From JACRAV01 sp964571235 (GTDB lineage: Bacteria; Zixibacteria; MSB-5A5; GN15; FEB-12): a stretch of DNA of 64,000 nt. Position 1 is the first letter of the stretch; each line of letters opens with the position of its first letter. The position numbers were made by a program, and so were the translations under genes. The stretch covers positions 248,001-312,000 of the forward strand of contig CAZNAI010000004.1 of assembly GCA_964571235.1 (NCBI GenBank), written 5' to 3'. The notes below the pieces were generated by a model that was not told the DNA's origin, did not search any database, and saw only the letters and a program-made list of their open reading frames with translations. Below are positions 44,705 through 53,466 of the stretch, piece after piece.

Positions 44705-44750
44705 CGCATTTGCTTTTGAGATGTTACGTTTGAGAATAGATGAGGATACA

Positions 44751-45737
44751 ATGCAGAATCATACTCGCGGTCCGATCAGCTTCGTGAAAGCGCATCGTTC
44801 CGTTATCGGGATGCTGTTGCTGTTGCCGGCGCTCACTGGCGTGGCCTTCGGTCAGGCGAAAGTCGGAACGACCGGTGCGCAGTTCCTTGAGATAGGAGTT
44901 TCGGCCAGAGCAATGGGAATGGCCGAGGCCTATACGGCCGTCGTAAACGACGTCTCTTCCATTTACTACAACCCGGCCGGACTCACTTCGCTCTTGGGCA
45001 AGGAATTCATGACCTCGTACATTCAGATGCCCGCCGATGTGCAGTACGGATTTGTCGGGGTAGGCATTCCGCTCGAATCGATCGGCGGTGTGCTCGGCAT
45101 CGGCGCCAACTACCTGACCTCCGGTGGAATCAAGGAAACCGACTACAACTACGGCGTGATTGGCGGCGGATTGAATGGCACCGGCCGGACCTTTTATGCC
45201 GATCATCTGGCGCTTTCGGCCGCCTATGGCCGGTATTTGACCGATCGGTTTTCAGTCGGTGTGACCATGCGGTATATCGGAATGTGGTATCACGACTTCA
45301 CCGCCAACGGTTGGGCGGCGGATGTCGGCACCATGTACGACAGCGGCTACCGAGGATTTAAGCTGGCTATGGTGATTACCAATTTCGGACCCGACGTCAA
45401 GTTTATTCAGAAGGCGGCACCGCTTCCAATCAACTTCAAGTTCGGCGGCGCTTTCAATCTCCTGGAAAAAGGAGATCACTATCTGACGTTTGCCGCCGAC
45501 GGATCGCACCCGTCGGATAATCTTGAGAAGTATAATGCCGGGCTGGAGTATACGTTTAAGGACCGCCTTATCATCAGAGCAGGCGAGCGCCTTAATTACG
45601 ACTTGGATGGACTTACTTTCGGCGCCGGTTTCCGCCTGCCGTTTGCACAACAGGGCGAACTCAAATTTGACTATGCGTACCAGGATTTTGGGATTCTGAC
45701 TGAAGTCCACCGGTTCACGCTCGGTGTTTCGTTCTAA
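44751..45737 (+). CDS. PorV/PorQ-like outer-membrane beta-barrel protein (module 2)
   Basis: 328 residues from the ATG at 44751 (GAGG six bases upstream); an ATG at 44721 is further from any ribosome site. Signal peptide with VIGMLLLLPALTGVAFG, then AKVGTTGAQFLEIGVSARAMGMAEAYTA and IYYNPAGLTSLLG, the same hallmarks as the module 1 protein. The barrel ends HRFTLGVSF. The two PorV-like proteins are clear paralogs but diverged, so the modules are not a recent copy. Confidence 0.88.
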   Translation: MQNHTRGPISFVKAHRSVIGMLLLLPALTGVAFGQAKVGTTGAQFLEIGVSARAMGMAEAYTAVVNDVSSIYYNPAGLTSLLGKEFMTSYIQMPADVQYGFVGVGIPLESIGGVLGIGANYLTSGGIKETDYNYGVIGGGLNGTGRTFYADHLALSAAYGRYLTDRFSVGVTMRYIGMWYHDFTANGWAADVGTMYDSGYRGFKLAMVITNFGPDVKFIQKAAPLPINFKFGGAFNLLEKGDHYLTFAADGSHPSDNLEKYNAGLEYTFKDRLIIRAGERLNYDLDGLTFGAGFRLPFAQQGELKFDYAYQDFGILTEVHRFTLGVSF

Positions 45738-45757
45738 TGGAAGGAATCAGGAAGACA

Positions 45758-47950
45758 ATGAATACATTTGCTTTTAGCCGGCGCAATTTTCGCCTGGCGG
45801 CCTTTGGCGCCGTCGCGGCTGGAACGCTGTTGTCGGTAATAGCCGGTGGATGTAAAAAAGTCGAAGGCACCAGAGTCGACAACCAAGCCCCGCTTGTCTG
45901 GTTTGCCAACGTCCCGCCGCAAGATCAGCAATTTTCCACCAATCCGTTGGTTCACTGGGTCGGTCAGGATCGCGACGGCCAGGTTGTGAGGTTCAGGTAT
46001 CGCGTCATCAGGCAAACCACCATGATGGCCGCGATCGGACGCGACAGCACGATCGGGTTGCCGCCGGGTGAACCTGATCCTTCGTACTTGGCAGAGTACA
46101 TCGCTTATGTCACGAGTACTGCGCCGGACTCAGTTTGGAAATACTTGACGGTTGACCCGCAGAACGGTCAACCGCAGACCGGCGTGGTTGTCCCACTGGT
46201 TGCTGAATTATCAGATCCGGTGCGAGTGTTTGTGCCGCAATATGTGTTTGTTCAGGCGATTGATGACCGGGGAATGATGTCGGGCGTCGCCTATCGCCGA
46301 TTTGTCCGTAATAATAATCCGCCTAATACCCGCATACTTGGTTTTGATTCGACCCTAACGCCGTTTATTGATGCCGTAGTACCGGGTGGAATAGCCACCG
46401 GTATCCGGTTGATGTGGGCCGGCTACGATATCTTGGATTATCCGACCGAACCGCCGCCGTTTGAATTCCAGTGGCGTCTGTACGGACCATTTGATTCCGC
46501 GACATTTGCCACCATGGAGCAGAAGTTCAAGCGCGAAGTGTACGTTACCAATGATGCACGGACGTTTGTTATCCATCCGAACGGTTTGGAAACCTACGCC
46601 GATACGCTCGAGTTCTGCGACACGGCGTACTATCCCGAGGGCGTATTTGTGCAGTGCGACACGATCGTCGTTGATACAATCACTGTCGCCAATCTTTACG
46701 GGCATCTTGACACGCTTTTCAATGTTGAAGATCCGGAGTTTGTTAGCGATACATCGTACAACCTGATCGCCGACAGCTCCAAGAACGGGGTTACCGGCTG
46801 GATCACAAATCTTCGGGATTCGATTTACGACGTTTTCCGGGCACGGCCGAGCGCGAATACCCAGCAGGGTAGGTTCCTATTCTGGGCCAGAGCGCGTGAT
46901 GATGCCCGAGGACCGGATGTCGCTCCCGCCTTCGTTTCGTTCTTGGTTGTGGCGCCAAAATACGAACACACCATGTTGGTAGCCGATGCGATGATTTCAT
47001 ACGAAATCAATCCAAGGAATTTCATTAAGGCCAGGAAATACTGGGATTCAACTTTCCATTCCTGGCGACCGGCTGACACCGATTTTGACACCCTACGAGA
47101 CTACCACATCGTCAGCCAAAGCTCAGGTAACGTCCTGCCGCTTTCGCTACTCCTTAGTCACAAGATTGTTGTCATAGTGTGCGACGACGTGATTAAGGGC
47201 GTGTTTAACACACCTGATATCCGCAAGAGGGTGTTTACCGCTCTGGATGCCGGCGTGAGCGTCTGGATGTGCGGGCGTTCAATGATTGCCGGCGATGAGG
47301 CCAAGCCGCCGGAATACATGACTCCGTTGTCCGGCAATTGGCCGAGAGACGACCGGAATTTCAGTCGCGATTATACCTATTACTTCGGGTCGGAAGCGTA
47401 TCAGCATTCCGGTTGGAGTTGGTTCTGGATAATCAAGGAACCGTCCCAGCGAGTTGAGGATTTCATCGGCACGTCGTCGCTTAACACCACGCTGTGGCCC
47501 GATATTTCGGTCGATACCGCCCGGCTCCGAAGTTATTACGGATGGGGGGGCGACTATTTCCCGCCCTTCCGGCCCGATCTCGGGGCGTTACCAGAAGTTG
47601 GCTACATGATCAGTAGTTTCGGCACCGAGGTTATGCACCTGTATCGATCAAAGTTCGGCAGTCAATTGTTACCGGAGCCGATAGGTAAGAGTTTCGACGG
47701 CCGCCCGGTTATGCATCGACTCAATCGCGGGGTGTTCCGATCGGTAGTGTCGCTCTTCACTCCGTATGCAATGACTGATACGTCGGAAGTGGACGGTGTT
47801 GGCAAGACCGTCAAGAACACGCTCGATTGGATGTATTTCCCGTTTGAATCGGGGGCCGCTCCCGGAACGGCTGAGTTCTACTTCCCACAAGGTAGCGGAA
47901 CAGTCAGCCAATCGACAGCGCGGGCTATTCACTTTCAGCCGGTTGAGTAG
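45758..47950 (+). CDS. Large surface lipoprotein of unknown function (module 2)
   Basis: 730 residues from the ATG at 45758, preceded by AGGAAG; a start at 45737 would overlap the previous stop. N-terminus SRRNFRLAAFGAVAAGTLLSVIAGGC ends in a lipobox cysteine, so it should be lipid-anchored. The first half looks like tandem beta-sandwich domains (NQAPLVWFANVPPQDQQF, HWVGQDRDGQVVRFRYRV). The region ~405-520 (LSHKIVVIVCDDVIKGVF, ALDAGVSVWMCGRSMIAGD) resembles class-I amidotransferase-like/ThuA-type folds. No sorting tail of NPFNP type. It closes the receptor-PorV-surface protein set. Confidence 0.72.
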   Translation: MNTFAFSRRNFRLAAFGAVAAGTLLSVIAGGCKKVEGTRVDNQAPLVWFANVPPQDQQFSTNPLVHWVGQDRDGQVVRFRYRVIRQTTMMAAIGRDSTIGLPPGEPDPSYLAEYIAYVTSTAPDSVWKYLTVDPQNGQPQTGVVVPLVAELSDPVRVFVPQYVFVQAIDDRGMMSGVAYRRFVRNNNPPNTRILGFDSTLTPFIDAVVPGGIATGIRLMWAGYDILDYPTEPPPFEFQWRLYGPFDSATFATMEQKFKREVYVTNDARTFVIHPNGLETYADTLEFCDTAYYPEGVFVQCDTIVVDTITVANLYGHLDTLFNVEDPEFVSDTSYNLIADSSKNGVTGWITNLRDSIYDVFRARPSANTQQGRFLFWARARDDARGPDVAPAFVSFLVVAPKYEHTMLVADAMISYEINPRNFIKARKYWDSTFHSWRPADTDFDTLRDYHIVSQSSGNVLPLSLLLSHKIVVIVCDDVIKGVFNTPDIRKRVFTALDAGVSVWMCGRSMIAGDEAKPPEYMTPLSGNWPRDDRNFSRDYTYYFGSEAYQHSGWSWFWIIKEPSQRVEDFIGTSSLNTTLWPDISVDTARLRSYYGWGGDYFPPFRPDLGALPEVGYMISSFGTEVMHLYRSKFGSQLLPEPIGKSFDGRPVMHRLNRGVFRSVVSLFTPYAMTDTSEVDGVGKTVKNTLDWMYFPFESGAAPGTAEFYFPQGSGTVSQSTARAIHFQPVE

Positions 47951-48004
47951 AAATACAGACGACTCGATCCGCTGATTGAATTTCACCAAGGCAGAACAAT
48001 AGCA

Positions 48005-48034
48005 AGGGATCGGCCCAAGGGCCGGTCCCTTTCT
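48005..48034. terminator. Terminator between convergent genes
   Basis: Twelve-bp stem AGGGATCGGCCC / GGGCCGGTCCCT (48005-48016 and 48019-48030) with one G-U pair, loop AA, then TTCTTTAT. It can serve the lipoprotein gene and, on the other strand, the glycosyltransferase-like gene. Confidence 0.8.
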
Positions 48035-50206
48035 TTATAACAGAGCTAATCGTTGAGCAAGAGCCATGAAGATCGGGTCGCCCGGCAAGAGGCGGGTGGC
48101 TTCTTTTAGATACCGGCGGGCACGATCCACATTGCCAAGTTGTACTTCTGCGGAGATGAGATTCACCCAGGCGCCAGCAAGGGTTGAGTCAATCGCAATC
48201 GCTGACAAACTGAAGATGGCGGCCTGCGTATAGGTACCCTGTTTTCCGAATATAGCGCCAAGACTCATGTTCGCCAGCGCACGGCGGTGGGTGTCGCGCT
48301 CTTTGGCGCTCCAGTAGGTTTGAGTAAACATGCGGTCGTCGGTTTCAAGCGGAGGCGCCTCGGACTTGGTCATAACGCGATACAGGTCGACTGCATCGCT
48401 TGAATTGCCGGCGGTCTCAAGGGCAGTCGCTCCCTCAAAGCAAACATCGATATTGTCGCGGGTTGCGGCCATTCCCGCCCTGCAGACGCGGGCAAGCGAA
48501 TCAGTTGTCACGCCAGAACGGGCCGTAGACCGAATCAGTACCAGCCACCCGGACGGCTCGTACGGGCGACGCTCAATTGCCATTCGGGCAAAGCCGGCGG
48601 CTGAATCGTATTTCTGTTGAACCAGCCGGAGTGCGCCCAGGTTTGCGTAGGCAAGCGGACGATCAGGATGATTGGAAATTTCCTTGCGAAAATGCCATTC
48701 GGCCGAGTCGGCGTTTGCCAGTCTCAGATGAGCCGCACCCAGATTGAGATGTATCTCTGGGGCCAAGCTATCGATTGCCCAGGCGTTTCGGTAGTGCACC
48801 AATGAACCGGCAAAATCGCCGTTGTTGTATAACAAGAGGCCTTTGGAGGTTTCGTCCTGCGACATGTGCTGATACTGGAAGAAAAGACTCGGCAGAAATG
48901 TAACGGCCGTGCCGATCACCAAAGTCGGCCAGAGGTTGCGATGCCGCAGTTTTTCTCTCCAGTGCATCGTCAGGTCGTCAAGCCATGCCGCCGCGAGAAT
49001 GAAATAGGCCGGCAAGAGAGTCAGCCGAAAACGACTGTTGACAAAAAAGAGGGCGTTGACGAGCGTGAAACCAACGACCACTGCAATGATCCAGCGCATC
49101 TGTACCGACCCACCCCACCGGGTAACCAATCCCAGCGTGGCCAGGACGAAGATCACTCCAAATCCGAGTGGAACGTATCGCACAATTGACACCTGGGAAA
49201 TCAACGCCAACTGGCTTCGATTGTTGTCGATTTCAATGTTAGCAAAAGAAAACCAGATTCGCTTGAGCGTGAGGATGGCGAAATCTACCGGATTGTGTAC
49301 GATCCAATCAATGCCACGGCCAAACCAATACTTCGATATTTCGCCCGGTTTGAGTTGCCGTCCTGTTCCTTTTTCTGCGATGTACCTTACATCGGCAGTT
49401 CGCCAGTTGTGGCCGAGCGGCTGGGGGAGAACCGCATGGAGGCCGTCGGATCCCTCATTGTTTCCGATGTAGAAGTTTATCCCTCCCTGCGAGGCGATCA
49501 GAACCGGATCGCCGGCTACCGCTACGTTTCGAGCAAAGACAACTCCGATCGGGATCGCCATCCCGATGAGCAAAACGAGCGCCGGCCGAAGCATCTGTCG
49601 TGCGGGTCGACGCAGTTGCCAGACTACTCCCAGCGTCACCAGCGGCGCCAGAGCGAGTATGGTCGGTCGTGTGATAGCGGCCAACCCAAACAAAAACGAC
49701 GCGAGAAACAAAAACCGGTGGGTCTTTCGATCGGACCAGATCAAAAACGCATATCCCGAAGCCTGCACTATCAACATGAAGAGGGGATCCAAAAGTAGTT
49801 CTGCTTCAAGTGTGACGAGCATTGGATAGATACACTGTATAGTTCCGGCGATAAGGGCAGTGCGTCTTCCAAAAATGCGGTGGGCAATCAGGTAAGAGAG
49901 CGCCACCGAGCAGATGCCTATGCATAGGCCAAGAATCCGAGCGATCAAAAAGGTCGGCCCAAACAGGTAATAGACTGCGCCTAAAAGCCATGAGTACATC
50001 GGAGCTCGGAAGTAAGTTGTGTCGCCCCATATATTGCCGCGAGCAATCGTCATCGCCCAATTGTGGTGGTACCAGTTGTCAACGGTAAGCTGGTTCCAGT
50101 CGGCTAAAGCAGAAAACTGCCAGAGGTAGACCGCGCGAATCACAATCGCGATTCCCAGCACGACGATCAGATCAATCCAGATTTTCCTGCGGTGTTCGGC
50201 AAGCAT
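48035..50206 (-). CDS. PMT/ArnT-like (GT39-type) membrane glycosyltransferase with TPR tail
   Basis: 723 residues from the ATG at 50206. About eleven spans; the first loop contains NWYHHNWAMTIARGNIWGD and YFRAPMYSWLLGAVYYLFG, and FGRRTALIAGTIQCIYPMLVTLEAELLLDPLFM follows, typical of the dolichyl-phosphate-mannose/undecaprenyl-linked sugar transferase superfamily (PMT_2). From ~460 on the protein is a soluble TPR array (ALAYANLGALRLVQQKYDSAA-like units). It probably transfers a lipid-linked sugar on the periplasmic side, with TPRs contacting acceptor proteins (inference). Same design as the protein at 18079-20097. Confidence 0.85.
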   Translation of the reverse strand: MLAEHRRKIWIDLIVVLGIAIVIRAVYLWQFSALADWNQLTVDNWYHHNWAMTIARGNIWGDTTYFRAPMYSWLLGAVYYLFGPTFLIARILGLCIGICSVALSYLIAHRIFGRRTALIAGTIQCIYPMLVTLEAELLLDPLFMLIVQASGYAFLIWSDRKTHRFLFLASFLFGLAAITRPTILALAPLVTLGVVWQLRRPARQMLRPALVLLIGMAIPIGVVFARNVAVAGDPVLIASQGGINFYIGNNEGSDGLHAVLPQPLGHNWRTADVRYIAEKGTGRQLKPGEISKYWFGRGIDWIVHNPVDFAILTLKRIWFSFANIEIDNNRSQLALISQVSIVRYVPLGFGVIFVLATLGLVTRWGGSVQMRWIIAVVVGFTLVNALFFVNSRFRLTLLPAYFILAAAWLDDLTMHWREKLRHRNLWPTLVIGTAVTFLPSLFFQYQHMSQDETSKGLLLYNNGDFAGSLVHYRNAWAIDSLAPEIHLNLGAAHLRLANADSAEWHFRKEISNHPDRPLAYANLGALRLVQQKYDSAAGFARMAIERRPYEPSGWLVLIRSTARSGVTTDSLARVCRAGMAATRDNIDVCFEGATALETAGNSSDAVDLYRVMTKSEAPPLETDDRMFTQTYWSAKERDTHRRALANMSLGAIFGKQGTYTQAAIFSLSAIAIDSTLAGAWVNLISAEVQLGNVDRARRYLKEATRLLPGDPIFMALAQRLALL

Positions 50207-50430
50207 CGCCAATCAATATAGACCACCAGCGCCGTGCCAAAACGAAAAATCCTGCAATCGGGATCAAGCCCGCCGGATCATTGCATAGCGGGAAGAATTT
50301 GCACAATCGCAAGTCACGTGAATTGCCTATGCGTTGTAGGTGTAAGCTGTTGGAATGCAACAATATGCACAATCTTTCGTGGCCTATCACGTCGCTTATG
50401 TGCACACAAGTCAACAAACTTTCGGCGGCA

Positions 50431-50451
50431 TACCCTTTGCTCAAAGGGGTA
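50431..50451 (+). promoter_or_regulatory. Hairpin just before the subtilase ribosome site
   Basis: Arms TACCCTTTG (50431-50439) and CAAAGGGGTA (50442-50451) with one bulged G and a CT loop. The ribosome site AGGTGA starts at 50457. It could mask or present the site in mRNA. Confidence 0.45.
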
Positions 50452-50470
50452 TCGGAAGGTGACCACAAAT

Positions 50471-53386
50471 ATGAACATTGGCCGCAAAGTCAGAGCGCTC
50501 GGAATCGTTGCCGCAATCGGCGCGTTTTCCCTTTGTAGTTCGAGGAATATCCAGGCGCGTTCGGAGTGGTCACCCATGCTCGGCAAGATGGCGAAAGACT
50601 CACTGGAGGCCCGCCGAAACATATCGGTGCTGGTTTTCTTAAGCGCATCGTCAGTCGCCGACGACATGCGACGGATTGAATCAGAGAAATCACTCAGTCG
50701 GGCAGAACGTATTTTAACAACCACGCGCCGGTTGAATAATCAAGTTGCTCCGGCCAGCGATAAGGTTGCCCGATTCTTGGAATCATGTTCATCGACTCCA
50801 GTACGCAAACTCTGGATCACGCCGGCTTTTGCGGCCAGTATCCCCGCCGACAAACTGGACGAGCTTTCCCTGATTGACGGTATTCAGATGATCATTCCGG
50901 ATGTCGACCTAGAGTTGGTTGCGCCGGTAGAAGAATCGCCCGCCCCCTCGCTGAGCGCCTCGATTCCGGGAGTGCTAAGTCAGATGAATGTACCGACTGT
51001 CTGGCGCCGCGGTCTTACCGGAAAGGGCCGATTGGTTTGCTCTTTCGATACCGGCGTGCAAGGTTCACATCCGGCGCTTTCGTCCAAGTGGCGGGGGAAT
51101 CACGAAAGTCTCCGCTCGGCGTGGTTCTCTACAATCAATCCCGATTCGCTTCCTTATGACAAGGCCGGTCACGGCACTCATACCATGGGAATCATGGTCG
51201 GCTCAACCGAAGCCGATTCATTTGGTGTCGCACCGGGAGCCGAATGGATCAGTGCCGGAGTGATCGATCAGGGAAAATCGCTCAATCTCACAATCGCCGA
51301 TATACTTTTTGCTTATCAGTGGGCGCTCGATCCTGATGGAAACCCCGCTACAACCGACGATGTCCCCGATGTCATTTTAAATAGCTGGGGGATTCCCAAA
51401 GGAATATTCCCGCCTTGTGATCCTACGTTCTCCGGCGCGATTGCCAATGTCGAGGCGGCCGGGATTGTGACTGTGTTTGCCGCGGGCAACGAAGGTCCGA
51501 ACCCGTCGACTCTCCGGCAACCGGCCGATAACGCCACCTCGCCGCTCAACACTTTTTCCGTCGGCGCAGTCGATTCGTTTTTGAATGTTGCGGCTTTTTC
51601 CAGCCGTGGGCCGTCGTACTGCGACGCCACTCAAATGAAACCGGAAATTGTCGCACCCGGAGTGGCAATTCGCTCGTGCACGAAAGGGAGCGCCTATACA
51701 TACATGAGTGGGACCTCGATGGCCGCGCCGTATGTGGCGGGGGTGGTCGCCTTGCTTCGCGAGTACAATCCCGACGCTACTGTTGATGAAATCAAGCAGG
51801 CGTTGATTCTCTCCGCACAGGATATCGGGGTGGCCGGCGAAGACAACGCCTCGGGTCACGGGTTTATCAACGCGGCGGGAGCGCTTGAGTACATGCCGCT
51901 TCCCACGGCCACGATCTTCACCGTCGCGCACAAGCAATTTACCGGAGGCACGGTCGCCCTTCCCGGACAGCCGTCGGGACTTTCGCTCACCCTCACAAAT
52001 TCAACCGGCAAGATTGGACAAATCAACGGCCGCCTGACGCCGCTTGCTGACGGCACCGCGACGATGCAATCCGATCTCTCCACCTTTACTTTCGGAGTTG
52101 GCGGAACTACAGCGATTTCCGCCCCCGAGTTTGCGCTGACGTTCGACAGCTCTCTGGCGCACGGTACGCAGGCGCCATTTAGACTCTATTTGGAATCAGC
52201 CACAGGGTTGCTGTATGATTCGCTCGATCTTTCGCTCGTCTGCGGTATCTCGCCGACTGGATCAGTTGCCAGCCATGTGACTCCCGATCTTACTGTCGGT
52301 GTGTCCGATTTCGGACAATTCGGTCTTTCCGTCGGATCGATTTACAATGTTGGTGGCGCAGGATTTCACTATCAGGGTGGAACGAATCTGCTCTACGAGG
52401 CAGGCGTTATTATCGCCCGGAATGGACTGCAGGTTTCAAGCGCGGTGCGCGATTCATCGGGCCATCTGCGTACGTCGGACTTCGTTCCGACTGCCCCGCT
52501 AACCAGCGCTACCGGTTCAAGTCAGGATCAGCATCTCTTCGCGCGTTTCATGGACAGCCGCTCGTCCATTCCGATTCCGATCACAATCAATCAGGAGACG
52601 GTCTCGCAATCGTCGGTATCAGCCGGGGAAGTACTGATCGTGAAATACCGACTGATTAATAATTCGCCCGACAAGCTCACCAATCTTCGTTTGGGATTCC
52701 TGAGTGATTTTGATCTTGGCTCTGCCGACACGATCGGCTACGAACCGTCGATGAACATGATCTGGCAGACCACAGCGGGTGGACCGTTTGTTGGTGTGGT
52801 GGCCCTGCGAAATGTCGGCAATTTCAAAGCGCTCTCTAATGGACCGATCAAATCGGGATACACCAAGAGCGAACTGTACAATCTGATGGCGTATTCAAGC
52901 CCGACATTTGTTGTATCGCCTGGTTGGGGCGATCAGATGTTGCTTGTGGCAGGCGGCGCGATTGATCTGTTTTCAGGTGATTCCAGCGAGGTGGCTTTCG
53001 CTATGGTAGTTGCGAACGATTTGAGTTCACTCCTTGAAAAAGCCGCACAGGCCCAAACACTCTATTTCATCCCGACCGATGTCGACGACCCAACCGATCA
53101 GCTTCCCTCCGGCTTTGTTCTGGACCAAAATTATCCGAATCCCTTCAACCCCAGTACGACAATTTCGTTTGCTCTGGATCAGCCGGGGGATGTCTCTCTG
53201 TGTGTTTACAACACTCTCGGCCAGCAGGTGTGTGTTTTGGCGGATGGTCCCATGACACCCGGTCGCCACACGCTGGTGTGGGATGGCAAATCCTCTGATG
53301 GCGCCGAGTCGGCCAGCGGAATCTACTTCTATCGGCTCGTCACGGAATCCGGATCCGAAACGCGCAAAATGGCACTGGTGCGGTAA
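50471..53386 (+). CDS. Secreted subtilisin-like (S8) serine protease with type IX-like sorting tail
   Basis: 971 residues from the ATG at 50471 with AGGTGA eight bases upstream; a signal peptide follows (LGIVAAIGAFSLCSSRNIQA). A propeptide (~40-150) precedes the catalytic domain with D193 (CSFDTGVQ), H234 in GHGTHTMG and S416 in GTSMAAPYVAG, a complete triad. The middle ~350 residues are beta-rich and unassigned. The last ~90 residues start DQNYPNPFNPSTTISF and end GIYFYRLVTESG..KMALVR, the FlgD-like/Por tail. It is probably exported to the surface to degrade protein. The tandem M6 protease gene follows 80 bases later. Confidence 0.93.
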   Translation: MNIGRKVRALGIVAAIGAFSLCSSRNIQARSEWSPMLGKMAKDSLEARRNISVLVFLSASSVADDMRRIESEKSLSRAERILTTTRRLNNQVAPASDKVARFLESCSSTPVRKLWITPAFAASIPADKLDELSLIDGIQMIIPDVDLELVAPVEESPAPSLSASIPGVLSQMNVPTVWRRGLTGKGRLVCSFDTGVQGSHPALSSKWRGNHESLRSAWFSTINPDSLPYDKAGHGTHTMGIMVGSTEADSFGVAPGAEWISAGVIDQGKSLNLTIADILFAYQWALDPDGNPATTDDVPDVILNSWGIPKGIFPPCDPTFSGAIANVEAAGIVTVFAAGNEGPNPSTLRQPADNATSPLNTFSVGAVDSFLNVAAFSSRGPSYCDATQMKPEIVAPGVAIRSCTKGSAYTYMSGTSMAAPYVAGVVALLREYNPDATVDEIKQALILSAQDIGVAGEDNASGHGFINAAGALEYMPLPTATIFTVAHKQFTGGTVALPGQPSGLSLTLTNSTGKIGQINGRLTPLADGTATMQSDLSTFTFGVGGTTAISAPEFALTFDSSLAHGTQAPFRLYLESATGLLYDSLDLSLVCGISPTGSVASHVTPDLTVGVSDFGQFGLSVGSIYNVGGAGFHYQGGTNLLYEAGVIIARNGLQVSSAVRDSSGHLRTSDFVPTAPLTSATGSSQDQHLFARFMDSRSSIPIPITINQETVSQSSVSAGEVLIVKYRLINNSPDKLTNLRLGFLSDFDLGSADTIGYEPSMNMIWQTTAGGPFVGVVALRNVGNFKALSNGPIKSGYTKSELYNLMAYSSPTFVVSPGWGDQMLLVAGGAIDLFSGDSSEVAFAMVVANDLSSLLEKAAQAQTLYFIPTDVDDPTDQLPSGFVLDQNYPNPFNPSTTISFALDQPGDVSLCVYNTLGQQVCVLADGPMTPGRHTLVWDGKSSDGAESASGIYFYRLVTESGSETRKMALVR

Positions 53387-53466
53387 CCCGTTTTAGAGTA
53401 TCTTCAGCTCGACTCGGTCTACGATGGACCGGTCTAATACTGCAGATACGTAGAGGGTTACCCAAC

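Noticed and set aside
53400..53452. Hairpin GTATCT/AGATAC between the two proteases as terminator
   Set aside because: Arms are only six bases with a 40-base loop and no T tract; probably chance.
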